Below, piece after piece: positions 8,853-18,875 of a stretch of DNA of 64,000 nt (within the stretch, counting starts at the first letter, position 1; each line of letters starts with the position of its first letter). The stretch comes from Saccharothrix australiensis (lineage in GTDB: Bacteria > Actinomycetota > Actinomycetes > Mycobacteriales > Pseudonocardiaceae). The notes below the pieces were generated by a model. It was not told where the DNA came from. It ran no database searches and saw nothing but the letters and a program-made list of their open reading frames with translations. Location: assembly GCF_003634935.1 (NCBI RefSeq), contig NZ_RBXO01000001.1, positions 620,001 through 684,000 on the forward strand, given 5' to 3'. Position numbers and translations under genes: made by a program.

Positions 8853-9976
8853 AGCAGCCCCTCCAGGGCCGCCGCCGCGCGCTCCGCGTCCTCGAACGTG
8901 TTGTAGAGCGGCGCGAAGCCGAACCGGAGCACGTCCGGTGGCCGGTGGTCGCCGATGACCCGGCGCTCGGCGAGCCGGTCCATCAGCGCCTTCGCGTCCG
9001 GGTGGCGCAGCGAGACCTGGTGGCCGCGCCGCTCGTCGGCCGGGGTGATCACCTCGATGCCCGGCAGGCCCTCGACCAGGCCGCGGAAGTGGGCGGTCAG
9101 GGCCAGGCCCTTGGCCCGGACGTCGGCGAGGTCGACCTGGTCCCAGACGTCCAGCGCCGCGTCCAGGGCCAGCATCGAGATGATGTCCGGCGTGCCGACG
9201 CGGGCGCGCGACACGCCGTCGTCGGGCGTGTAGTCGGTGCTCATCGCGAACGGCTCCCGGTGGCCCGTCCAACCGGTCAGCGGCTGGTGGAAGTCGGCTT
9301 GGGCGTCCTTCGGGACGTAGAGGAACGCGGGGGAGCCGGGGCCGCCGTTGAGGAACTTGTACGTGCAGCCCACCGCCAGGTCCACGCCCAGGCGGTCGAG
9401 TTCGATCGGCAGCACGCCCACGCTGTGGCAGAGGTCCCAGACGACCTTCGCGCCCACCGCGTGCACCCGCTCGGTCGCCTCGGCCATGTCCAGCAGGCGG
9501 CCCGTCCGGTAGTCGACGTGGTTGAGCAGCACCACCGCCGTCGCGTCGGTCGGGTCCAGGTGCTCCGGGTCGACCGGGCGCAGCGCCAGGCCGCTCAGCT
9601 CGGCCACCGAGCGGGCGACGTAGCCGTCGGTGGGGAACGTGCCCGCGTCCACGACGATCTCGGCGCGGTCGGTGCCGCGCACCGCCGCCATCAGGGCCTT
9701 GAACAGGTTCACGCTGGTCGAGTCGGCCACCACCACCTGGCCGGGCGCGGCGCCGACGAGCCGGCCGACGCGGTCGCCGACCCGTTCCGGGGCGGTCCAC
9801 CAGCCCTCCGACCAGCCGCGGATCAGCCGCCTGCCCCACTGGTTCGCGATGACGTCCTGGACGCGTTCCGCCACGTTCCTCGGCGGCGCGCCGAGCGAGT
9901 TGCCGTCCAGGTAGACGACCTCGTCGTCCAGGTCGAACAGGTCGCGGACGTGCGCCAACGGGTCCGTGTGGCTCAC
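8849..9976 (-). CDS. kynU: Kynureninase
   Basis: 375 residues, a PLP enzyme of fold type I that cleaves kynurenine to anthranilate and alanine. The N-terminus has YLDGNSLGAPP, the middle has the Asp/His PLP-contact region (VVWDLCHSVGVLPIEL), and the lysine that binds PLP is in CTYKFLNGGPGSPAF. GTG 9976 overlaps the stop of the upstream tryptophan-dioxygenase gene (GTGTGA), so the two are coupled. No formamidase is adjacent, so N-formylkynurenine hydrolysis must be done elsewhere. Confidence 0.93.
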   Translation of the reverse strand: MSHTDPLAHVRDLFDLDDEVVYLDGNSLGAPPRNVAERVQDVIANQWGRRLIRGWSEGWWTAPERVGDRVGRLVGAAPGQVVVADSTSVNLFKALMAAVRGTDRAEIVVDAGTFPTDGYVARSVAELSGLALRPVDPEHLDPTDATAVVLLNHVDYRTGRLLDMAEATERVHAVGAKVVWDLCHSVGVLPIELDRLGVDLAVGCTYKFLNGGPGSPAFLYVPKDAQADFHQPLTGWTGHREPFAMSTDYTPDDGVSRARVGTPDIISMLALDAALDVWDQVDLADVRAKGLALTAHFRGLVEGLPGIEVITPADERRGHQVSLRHPDAKALMDRLAERRVIGDHRPPDVLRFGFAPLYNTFEDAERAAAALEGLL

Positions 9977-10788
9977 ACGTGGCTCCTCGCGGTCCACAGT
10001 TCCGGGAAGATCGACCGCTGCGTGCGCTTCTCCAGCCACGCGACGCCCGCCGAGCCGCCCGTGCCCACCTTGGCGCCCATCGAGCGGCGGGTCGCCAGCA
10101 GGTGGTCGTAGCGCCAGCGGGCGAACTCCTCCGCGATGTCGGTCAACGCCTCGCCGAGGTCGAGCAGGTCCCGGGGGCCGTCGCGGTAGACGCCCACCCA
10201 CGCCCGCTCGACGTCGGCGTTCGGCTCGTACGGCGTGCTGACGTCCCGGTCCAGCACGTCGGCCGGGATCGGCAGGCCACGGCGGTGCAGCGCGGCGAGC
10301 ACGTCGTCGTAGAGGCTCGGCTCGTGCAGCAGCGCCTCCAGCGCGTCGTGCTGCGCGGGCACGGCGCGGTGCGGCACCAGCATGGAGCGCGACTTCTCGC
10401 CGAGCAGGAACTCCACCTCGCGGTAGCGGCCGGACTGGAAGCCGGAGCCCTCGCCGAGCGCGTCGCGGAACGAGTTGAACTCGCCCGGGGTCATCCGGGC
10501 GATCGGCCGCCAGGCCGCGTTCAGGGCCTGCATGTGCAGCTCGCTCCGGTTGAGCGTGCGGACGGCGGCGGGCAGGTCGTCGGCGCGGAGTTCCCGCTTG
10601 GCCTGCCGCCACTCGAAGCACAGCAGGCCGAAGTACAGCTCCATCACCTGGGTGATCACCAGGAACGACATCTCGCGCGGGTCCTGCGACCACTGCTGCT
10701 GCAAGGAGTGCAGCACGGAGGCGTGCACGTAGTCCTCGTAGGGTGTCGTGCCACTGAAGTCGATCTTGGGTGCGACCGGGCAGTCCAT
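9973..10788 (-). CDS. kynA: Tryptophan 2,3-dioxygenase family protein, distal His replaced
   Basis: 271 residues, normal for TDO, which opens the indole ring of tryptophan to N-formylkynurenine with haem. Conserved parts: SGFQSGRYREVEFLLG (with the carboxylate-binding Arg), WRYDHLLATRR (proximal haem His) and KVGTGGSAG (substrate loop). The segment that normally reads EMLFIIQHQTSELW reads EMSFLVITQVMELY here, so the distal His (His55 in the Xanthomonas enzyme) is Thr. ATG 10788 is preceded by GAAGG; the longer upstream frame has no family similarity. Divergent from an Lrp/AsnC regulator. Confidence 0.88.
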   Translation of the reverse strand: MDCPVAPKIDFSGTTPYEDYVHASVLHSLQQQWSQDPREMSFLVITQVMELYFGLLCFEWRQAKRELRADDLPAAVRTLNRSELHMQALNAAWRPIARMTPGEFNSFRDALGEGSGFQSGRYREVEFLLGEKSRSMLVPHRAVPAQHDALEALLHEPSLYDDVLAALHRRGLPIPADVLDRDVSTPYEPNADVERAWVGVYRDGPRDLLDLGEALTDIAEEFARWRYDHLLATRRSMGAKVGTGGSAGVAWLEKRTQRSIFPELWTARSHV

Positions 10789-10894
10789 GCCTTCATCATG
10801 TCGGCGATTCCACGCGGGCTGAATGGCCGTTGGGGCAGGATTCGCGGGGGAGTTCTTGTGGTCGTGAACCGGGAGGCGGGTTAGCTTTCGGTTC

Positions 10895-11344
10895 ATGAGC
10901 GTGGAGCTGGACCGGGTGGACTGGGCGCTGCTTGAGGCGCTACAGGAGGACGCGCGGCTGTCCTACAACGAGCTGGCGCGGCGCGTGCACGTGTCGCCGC
11001 CGACCGTGGCGCAGCGGGTGCGGCGGCTGGAGAATACCGGCGTGATCACCGGCTACCGGGCGACCGTCGACCCGACGGCGGTGGGGCGGTCGGTGATCGC
11101 CCTCGTGCGGATGAAGTGCTACGGGCCGCGCTGCATCACCGTCCACCCGGAGCTGCTCGACGACTGCCCGGAGGTGGTGGAGGTGGTGCGGCTGACCGGG
11201 GACATCTGCTCGGTGGTCAAGGTCGTGACCACTTCCGTCCGCGAGCTGGAGCGGCTGCTGGTGCGGTTGGGCGGCTACGGCGAGACGTCGTCGGCGATGG
11301 TGCTGTCGACGCCTATCCCGTGGCGCCCGGTGCCAGCAGGGTGA
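10895..11344 (+). CDS. Lrp/AsnC family transcriptional regulator
   Basis: 149 residues: N-terminal winged helix-turn-helix (LDRVDWALLEALQEDARLS, then SPPTVAQRVRRLENTGVI) and a C-terminal RAM-type ligand domain with the VRLTGDICSVVKV strand. This family senses amino acids or their derivatives. It is divergent from kynA-kynU across 106 bp, so it probably regulates tryptophan catabolism. The candidate promoter TTGTGG/TTAGCT (spacer 19) ends 8 bp before the ATG, so the mRNA may be nearly leaderless. Its 3' end overlaps murQ by 32 bp on the opposite strand. Confidence 0.9.
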   Translation: MSVELDRVDWALLEALQEDARLSYNELARRVHVSPPTVAQRVRRLENTGVITGYRATVDPTAVGRSVIALVRMKCYGPRCITVHPELLDDCPEVVEVVRLTGDICSVVKVVTTSVRELERLLVRLGGYGETSSAMVLSTPIPWRPVPAG

Positions 11345-12245
11345 GGGCCTGCCGGACGTGGCCGCGGGCGGCGTCCAGCGCCTCGGCGGCCCGCGCGGGC
11401 GGCACGTCGGCCAGCAGGTGCACCAGCGCCACCTTCAGGTCGCCGCCCGCGTCGGCCAGGGCGGTCGTGCACTCGGCCTCGGCGAGCCCGGTCGCCTCGC
11501 GCAGGATGCGGACCGTGCGCCCGCGCAGCTTGGCGTTGGTGGCGCGCATGGAGACCATGAGGTTCGAGTACGTGCGGCCCAGGCGCACCATCACGGCCGT
11601 GGAGAAGGACGTGAGCACGAGCTTCTGGGACGTGCCCGCCTTCATCCGGGTCGAGCCGGCGATCGCCTCGGGGCCGGTGTCGACGGCGATCAGCACGTCC
11701 ACCTCGACCGGGGGCGCGAGCGGGTTGTTCGAGACCAGGACCGTGCGCGCGCCCAGCGCGCGGGCGGCTTCGAGCGCGGCGACCACGAACGGCGTGCGGC
11801 CCGAGGCGGTGACGCCGAGCACGACGTCGCCCGCGACCGCGTGCTCGCGGATGCGGGCGGCGCCGCCGGACGCCTCGTCCTCGACGTCCTCCACGGCCTT
11901 GACCAGGGCTTCCGCCCCACCGGCGTGGTGGGCGAGGAACCAGTCCGGCGGCGCGTTGAAGGTCGGCACCAGCTCGGCGGCGTCCAGCGTGGCCAGCCGG
12001 CCGGACGTGCCGGCGCCCACGTAGTGGATCCGGTTGCCCGCGCGCAGCGCGCCCACCGCGAGGTCGGCCGCCCGCGCCAGCTCCGGCAGCACGGCCGCGA
12101 CGGCGTCGGGGACCCGCTGGTCCTCGTCGTTGATCAGCCGCAGCACGTCCAGCGTGGACAGCCGGTCGATGTCCTCGGTGCGGGGGTTGCGGGACTCCGT
12201 CGGCGACTCCACCCGGACCGCCACATCGGGCCGGCGCGGCGTCAT
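11313..12245 (-). CDS. murQ: N-acetylmuramic acid 6-phosphate etherase
   Basis: 310 residues with a SIS fold: IHYVGAGTSGRLATLDAAEL (phosphate/sugar binding and first catalytic Glu), DVEDEAS (second acidic catalytic site), and the family signature STRMKAGTSQKLVL. The enzyme cleaves the lactyl ether of MurNAc-6-P to give GlcNAc-6-P and lactate in murein recycling. It overlaps the upstream murR by ATGA. It is the last gene of the operon, and its 3' end runs 32 bp into the convergent lrp gene. Confidence 0.96.
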   Translation of the reverse strand: MTPRRPDVAVRVESPTESRNPRTEDIDRLSTLDVLRLINDEDQRVPDAVAAVLPELARAADLAVGALRAGNRIHYVGAGTSGRLATLDAAELVPTFNAPPDWFLAHHAGGAEALVKAVEDVEDEASGGAARIREHAVAGDVVLGVTASGRTPFVVAALEAARALGARTVLVSNNPLAPPVEVDVLIAVDTGPEAIAGSTRMKAGTSQKLVLTSFSTAVMVRLGRTYSNLMVSMRATNAKLRGRTVRILREATGLAEAECTTALADAGGDLKVALVHLLADVPPARAAEALDAARGHVRQALTLLAPGATG

Positions 12246-13156
12246 TTACCGGTCTCCCGCCGCCGCCTGCCGTCCGGTCGGGCGCCGAGGCGGTGCCCGG
12301 ACACCGCGTCGTAGGTCGCCTCCAGCGCGGTCTTGGCGCTCTCGACGTGGCGCTGGGCGACGCCGATGAACAGGCAGTCGATCACGGTGAGCTGCGCGAT
12401 CCGGCTCGCCATCGCGCCCGAGCGGAACGTCGTCTCGCGGGCGGCGGTGGTCAGCACGTGGTCGGCGACCTCGCTGATCGGCGAGCGCGGGAAGTTGGTC
12501 AGCGCCACGGTGGTCGCGCCGTGGCCCTTGGCGACCCGCAGCGCCTCCACCGTCTCGGCGGTGGAGCCGGTGTGCGAGATGCCCACGGCGACGTCGGCGT
12601 CGGTGAGCACGGCGGCCGAGGTGAGCGCGATGTGGGTGTCGTTCCAGGCGAAGCAGGTTCGCCCGATGCGGTGAAGTTTCTGCTGGAGGTCGAAGGCGAC
12701 GAACGCGCTCGCGCCGAAGCCGTAGACGTCCACGCGGCGGGCGCCCGCGACGGCCTCCACGACCTGCTGGAGCGCTTCGACGTCCAGTTGCTCGGCGGTC
12801 TCCTCGACGGCGCGGGCGTCGGCGAAGGCGACCTTGCCGACGACCTGGCGCAGGTCGTCGGCCGGGCCGATGTCGCCGCCGAGGTCGCGGTCGGTGCGGG
12901 CGGCCGTGCGTGCGGTGTCGGCGGCCAGCGCGATGCGCAGCTCCGGGTACCCGCCGACGCCGATGGCCTTGCAGAACCGGGTCACGGTGGTCTCGCTGGT
13001 GCCGGCGGCCTCGGCGACCTCGGTGATGCTGCGGTGGGCGACGGTCGCCGGGTTGTCGAGCACGACCTTCGCCACGCGCTGCTCCGCACGGGCGAGGCCG
13101 GGCAGGAGGGAGCGGATCTTGACGAGCGGGCTGGAGTCGGTGCTGTGGTCGGGCAC
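12242..13156 (-). CDS. murR: MurR/RpiR family regulator (HTH + SIS)
   Basis: 304 residues. The N-terminal RpiR HTH (RAEQRVAKVVLDNP, then SETTVTRFCKAIG) is followed by a SIS domain that binds a phosphosugar (VYGFGASAFVAFDLQ, GISHTGSTAET). In other bacteria MurR responds to MurNAc-6-P and represses murQ genes. The GTG start lies 6 bp after a good -10 box, so the transcript is probably leaderless. A 15-bp motif spanning its own -10 and start codon recurs at the nagZ promoter and is a likely operator. Confidence 0.92.
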   Translation of the reverse strand: MPDHSTDSSPLVKIRSLLPGLARAEQRVAKVVLDNPATVAHRSITEVAEAAGTSETTVTRFCKAIGVGGYPELRIALAADTARTAARTDRDLGGDIGPADDLRQVVGKVAFADARAVEETAEQLDVEALQQVVEAVAGARRVDVYGFGASAFVAFDLQQKLHRIGRTCFAWNDTHIALTSAAVLTDADVAVGISHTGSTAETVEALRVAKGHGATTVALTNFPRSPISEVADHVLTTAARETTFRSGAMASRIAQLTVIDCLFIGVAQRHVESAKTALEATYDAVSGHRLGARPDGRRRRETGK

Positions 13157-13191
13157 GTGGGAAACTTACTAACCGCCCAATGCAAAATCAA
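13155..13191 (-). promoter_or_regulatory. murR-murQ leaderless promoter with candidate MurR operator
   Basis: Reading the minus strand: -35 TTGATT (13191-13186), a 17-bp spacer, -10 TAAGTT (13168-13163), then 6 bp to the GTG start. The motif ACGTGGGAAACTTAC (plus strand 13155-13169) covers the -10 and the start codon; ACGTGGGTAACTTGC occurs at the nagZ promoter in the other orientation (13 of 15 identical). This fits autoregulation by MurR, though no binding is demonstrated. Confidence 0.7.
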
Positions 13192-13266
13192 CGCACCGCG
13201 TGGTGAACCCACCCCGACCGTGACGAAGTCCCTGCTCGTGGCGGCACGGGTTCCGCCGAAAGCCCA

Positions 13267-15282
13267 CTAACGGGTGGCCGAACGCCACCCGTTCGCGTGC
13301 AGCGCCGACGGGTCGTGCTCGGCGTCGACCAGCACGCCCCGCGCGTCCGAGACCCGCACGGCGTCGACGTAGGCGCCCCGGCCGCCGTACCCGTCGCCCC
13401 GCACGAACAGCCAGCGGTACCGCGCCGCCGACGCCGTGACGAGGTCGACGCGCCGCCACCTCCGGTCGCCGTGCCCCGTCACGGTCTCCACGTCGCGCCA
13501 GGCGACACCGTCGTCACTCGCCTGCACCACCACCCGGTCGCCCGCGTCGAGGTCGGCGAAGACGCTGAACTCCAGGCGCTGGCGCGCCGACCGCCCGCGC
13601 AGGTGCCCGGTCGTCAGGGTGCCGCCGTCCGCGGTCGGCGTCCAGGCCGTCGGACCGCGCCTCGGCCGCACACCCAGCGCGTGGGCCAAGCCGTTCGCGA
13701 CGGCCCGCCGCGCGGGGTTGATCGAGCCCCGGTCCCGGTTCGGGTGCACCCGGTTGGTCAGCAGGACGGCGATCGAGCCGGACAGCGGGTCGAGCACCAG
13801 GGCGGTGCCCGTGAACCCGGTGTGGCCCGCGGTCCTGGGCGAGGACAGCGCGCCCATGTACCAGCGCTGGTCGAGTTCGAACCCGAGGCCGTGGGCGTTG
13901 CCGGGGAAGTCCTGGTTGAAGTCGGTCAGCATCGCCTCGACGGTCTCCGGCCGCAGGACGCGCCGGTGGCCGTGCGCGCCGCCGTTGAGGATGGCCTGGC
14001 CGAGCGTGGCGAGGTCGCGGGCGGTGGAGAAGACGCCGGCGTGGCCCGCGACCCCGCCCAGCGACCAGGCGTTCTCGTCATGGACCTCGCCCCGGACCAG
14101 GCCGCGGGCGGCCTGGAACTCGGTGGCCGCGATCCGGTCGAGCTTGGACCTCGGCGGGCGGTAGCCGGTGTCGGTCAGGCCGAGCGGTTCGGTGATGCCC
14201 TCCCGGACCAGGACGTCCAGCGGCTTGCCGGTGATCCGCTCGACGAGGACGCCGAGCGTGATCAGGTTCAGGTCGGAGTAGGCGTAGGCGGTGCCGGGCG
14301 AGGTCTTCGGCGCGACGTCCATGACGGCCTTGATCCGCGCCGGGACGTCCGGGTGGTCCGACCACAGCGGCAGCCACGGTTCGAGGCCGGAGGTGTGGGT
14401 GAGGAGCTGCTCGACGGTGATCGCGGCCTTGCCGTTGACGCCGAACTCCGGCAGGTACCGGGCGACGCGTGCGTCGAGGTCGAGCCGGCCGCGCTCCTGC
14501 TCGCGCATGACGACGATGGACGTGAACAGCTTCGAGATCGAGGCCAGGTCGAAGATCGTGTCCGGGGTCATCGCGACGCGCCGGTCCCCGGGCAGCTCGG
14601 TGCCGGCGGCGTCGGCGTAGCGGACCGCCCAGCCGGCCGCGGTGTGGTGCGTGATCACGCCGTCGTGGGCCAGCAGCGCCACCGCGCCGGCGTACAGCGG
14701 GTGGCCGGTCTCGCCCGGCTCGGTGTGGCGCCGCACCTGCTCCAGCGCGGCGTCGACCGGTCCGGGGTCCAGTCCCACGCTCCCCGGTGTACCCGTCCGC
14801 AGCACGTCGTTCGACCAGCCTCGGCGCGGCACGTCGAACCGCCCGCGCTCGTCGCGGTCGGCCGCGCCCGGTGCTTCGGGTGGGGTGTGCCCGTCGGTCG
14901 CGTCCCGCGCGTCGGAGGGGGTTCGTTCGTCCACTGTGTCCTGCTGGTCCGTCGCGGTTCGTTCGTCGAGTGGGACTTGCTCTTCGGGCGGCGCTTGCGC
15001 GGACGAGTCACCCCGCTCGTGCGGTGCGGCCGGACCTGCCGGGGCGGTGGGTGCCGGGTCGGTGAGCGTGCCGGCGCCGCCCGGCCGGGCGGCGCCGGGT
15101 GTCGCGGCCGACGCGGCGCCCGGCGGGGCGAGCGTCGTGCCGGCGACCAGGGCGGCGACGAGCAGGGCCGTCGTGAGCACGCGCGTCGCGGGCAGGCGCG
15201 TGGCGAACCGGGCGGTGGCGGGTGCGCGCGAGGCGAGCGGTGCGGTGGCGGGCGGGCGCGTGGTGGCCGGTGGGGTGCGCAC
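13267..15282 (-). CDS. Secreted serine hydrolase, beta-lactamase fold (AmlB/YbbE-like), murein recycling
   Basis: 671 residues. A basic leader with hydrophobic core (VLTTALLVAALVAGTTLA) is followed by ~130 residues of Pro/Thr/Asp/Glu-rich linker, a serine-hydrolase domain with the SxxK motif (ASISKLFTSI) and YxN-type motif (YAYSDLN), and a C-terminal beta-sandwich-like domain (DRVVVQASDDGVAWRDVETV) resembling carbohydrate-binding modules. In Bacillus subtilis the equivalent gene lies in murQ-murR-murP-amlB-nagZ-namZ. GTG 15282 has GAAGGAG upstream and follows namZ by 10 bp. The exact substrate (muropeptide stem or other ester/amide) is not established. Confidence 0.82.
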   Translation of the reverse strand: MRTPPATTRPPATAPLASRAPATARFATRLPATRVLTTALLVAALVAGTTLAPPGAASAATPGAARPGGAGTLTDPAPTAPAGPAAPHERGDSSAQAPPEEQVPLDERTATDQQDTVDERTPSDARDATDGHTPPEAPGAADRDERGRFDVPRRGWSNDVLRTGTPGSVGLDPGPVDAALEQVRRHTEPGETGHPLYAGAVALLAHDGVITHHTAAGWAVRYADAAGTELPGDRRVAMTPDTIFDLASISKLFTSIVVMREQERGRLDLDARVARYLPEFGVNGKAAITVEQLLTHTSGLEPWLPLWSDHPDVPARIKAVMDVAPKTSPGTAYAYSDLNLITLGVLVERITGKPLDVLVREGITEPLGLTDTGYRPPRSKLDRIAATEFQAARGLVRGEVHDENAWSLGGVAGHAGVFSTARDLATLGQAILNGGAHGHRRVLRPETVEAMLTDFNQDFPGNAHGLGFELDQRWYMGALSSPRTAGHTGFTGTALVLDPLSGSIAVLLTNRVHPNRDRGSINPARRAVANGLAHALGVRPRRGPTAWTPTADGGTLTTGHLRGRSARQRLEFSVFADLDAGDRVVVQASDDGVAWRDVETVTGHGDRRWRRVDLVTASAARYRWLFVRGDGYGGRGAYVDAVRVSDARGVLVDAEHDPSALHANGWRSATR

Positions 15283-15292
15283 GGTCGCTCCT

Positions 15293-16566
15293 TCAGCGGT
15301 ACCGCAGGTAGGGGCGGCGGAGGCGCTCGAAATCGGCGAGTTCCCCGCGCCACGCGCCGACCACCTCGGCCACGCCCGCACCCGCGTCGACCATGCGGCG
15401 CAGCCGGTCCGAGCCGCTGAGCTTGTCGATCCAGGAGTCCGGCCGCCACCCGAACACCCGCGGGTAGCGGTCGCGGGCCGTCACCATCATCGTCACCGCC
15501 GCCGTGATCGCGTCGAATTCACCGGGACGGGTGACATGCAGGGCCACCCCGCCGCAGGTCTGGCCGGTGAACTTGCCGAACGTCGGCGTGAAGTGCGCCT
15601 CCCGGAACCGCACGCCCGGCAGGCCCGCGGCGTTCAGGTCCTCCGCCCAGCGCCAGTCGACACCGGGCGCGCCCACCGTCTCGAACGGCCGGGTGGTGCC
15701 CCGCCCCTCGGAGAGCACCGTCCCCTCGAACAGGCCCGTGCCGGGGTACACCAGCGCGGTGTCCCGCGTCGGCATGTTCGGGCTCGGCGGCACCCACGGC
15801 AGCCCGGTGTCCAGGTCGTCCCGCCGCCAGCCCCGCGCCCACACCACCCGCAGCGCGACCCGCCCGCCGTCGTCCGGCAGGAACTCGCCGTCGAACAGCG
15901 CGGCCAACTCGCCGACCGTCATGCCGTGCTGCTGCACGATCGGCTTGCGCCCGACACCGGTCGCGTAAGCCGGGTCGAGCTGCGGGCCCCGCGCGCTCCC
16001 GCCGACCGGGTTCGGCCGGTCCAGCACCACGAACTCCGCACCGGTCGCGGCGGCGGCCCGCATCGCCGTGTACATCGTCCAGATGTAGGTGTAGAACCGC
16101 GCTCCCACGTCGGCGATGTCGAACACCACGGTGTCCACGCCCGCCTTGGCGAACAGGGCCGCGAGCTTCCCGGCGTCCGCGCCGTACGCGTCGTAGACGG
16201 GGACGCCCGTGCGCGGGTCCGCGTAGTCGCCCTCCGAACCACCCGCCTGGGCCGTGCCCCGGAACCCGTGCTCGGGACCGAACGCGGCCCTCGGCACGCG
16301 CCCGGCCGCCACCATCGAGTCGACGACGTGCGTCTGGTCGCGCAACACCCCGGTCGGGTTCGTGACCACGGCGACCCGCCGACCGTCGAGCAGCCGCCAG
16401 CCGTCGGCGGCGGCGATCTCCGCCCCGGTGGCGACTCCCCGGTCGGCCCCGGCCGGCGGCGCGGCGAGGGCGGGCGCGACGAGGGCGGGTCCGGTGAGGC
16501 CAGGCGCGGCGAGGGCGCCCCCGGCGAGCGCGCCGCCGACGAGGAGGCGCCTGCGCCGCAGGCCGC

Positions 16567-16570
<4 letters not shown>
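15293..16570 (-). CDS. namZ: Exo-beta-N-acetylmuramidase NamZ (DUF1343)
   Basis: 425 residues with a twin-arginine-like leader (LRRRRLLVGGALAGGAL), consistent with Tat export. The DUF1343 hallmarks are present: VVTNPTGVLRD, FGPEHGFRG, FDIADVGARFYTYIWTM and PSPNMP. NamZ releases MurNAc from the non-reducing end of murein glycans; it follows NagZ, which removes GlcNAc, so the pair alternates along the chain. ATG 16570 overlaps the nagZ stop (ATGA). Confidence 0.92.
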
Positions 16571-18300
<1,730 letters not shown>

Positions 18301-18347
18301 GGTGTCCTCCCTGCTTGGCAATCTCCCACCACAAGGTGGCCCATTCG

Positions 18348-18378
18348 GCAAGTTACCCACGTCACAGGGACGGGTCAA
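18348..18378 (-). promoter_or_regulatory. nagZ operon promoter with candidate MurR operator
   Basis: On the minus strand TTGACC (18378-18373), a 17-bp spacer and TAACTT (18355-18350) form a near-consensus promoter about 50 bp before the nagZ start. The -10 lies inside ACGTGGGTAACTTGC (18362-18348), the same motif found over the murR -10. Confidence 0.7.
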
Positions 18379-18482
18379 CGGGTTGCGTCGTGGGGAGATT
18401 CTGCGGAGGGGCACCGACAATCCGGGGTTCCGGCGGGTCACCCGATCGGGCGGTTCTGCGGGAGGCTGCCGCCGGGCAGGCA

Positions 18483-18521
18483 CAAAAACAGGCCGTGCCC
18501 CCAGCGAGTGGGGGCACGGCC
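18483..18521 (-). terminator. Intrinsic terminator of the Ms1-like RNA
   Basis: On the minus strand a long GC stem (GGCCGTGCCCCC pairing with GGGGGCACGGCC, small loop) is followed by TGTTTTTGT. It is one of the few terminators in this GC-rich window with a clear U-tract, and it supports a discrete RNA ending here. Confidence 0.85.
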
Positions 18522-18725
18522 AGCAGCGCGGGCTTTCGAGTTACCAAGCGTGCAACTCGTGTCGTACCAACCTGGACTCGGCGTCCGGCGTCCCGGTACG
18601 CAGTCCCTAGACGACAAGCCTCCCGCGGCGTGCTGCGCGTGGGTGCTCGAAGTCCGCGCACGGAGCTCTGTCGGGGTGAACGGTGCTTCTCTTCCGCTCC
18701 GTCCCTGGCCAACCCGAGGTCCGCA
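18483..18725 (-). ncRNA. Ms1/MTS2823-like small RNA
   Basis: About 240 nt on the minus strand with no convincing reading frame. It starts ~7 nt after a consensus-like promoter, contains perfect stems ACGGAGC/GCTCCGT (18702-18696 with 18666-18660), CGTACC/GGTACG (18600-18595 with 18568-18563) and CGAGTT/AACTCG (18559-18554 with 18542-18537), and ends in a strong terminator. It lies immediately downstream of, and on the same strand as, the Rv3661-like HAD gene; in M. tuberculosis the abundant stationary-phase RNA MTS2823 (Ms1, which binds core RNA polymerase in M. smegmatis) sits in that place and orientation. Identity rests on synteny, size and structure, not on an alignment. Confidence 0.72.
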
Positions 18726-18731
18726 ACTTCC

Positions 18732-18760
18732 TTTGTAGTGCGGTTTCGGCCGTACGGCAA
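18732..18760 (-). promoter_or_regulatory. Promoter of the Ms1-like RNA
   Basis: TTGCCG (18760-18755), a 17-bp spacer and TACAAA (18737-18732) on the minus strand, matching a housekeeping-sigma promoter well. This fixes the probable RNA start near 18725. Confidence 0.65.
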
Positions 18761-18875
18761 GGGCTCGATGGTGTGCACCGGTCAAGCGACCGTCAGTAGC
18801 GGAAGTCCTTGTGTGACAGCGTTTTCCCGCTGACCGCCGGTCCGGTACCGCTGTCCGGGCCCCGCGCCGGGTGAA

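Noticed and set aside
8849..10788. kynA-kynU as part of an antibiotic biosynthetic cluster
   Set aside because: No NRPS, PKS or tailoring genes nearby; the pair with Lrp is equally explained by tryptophan catabolism.
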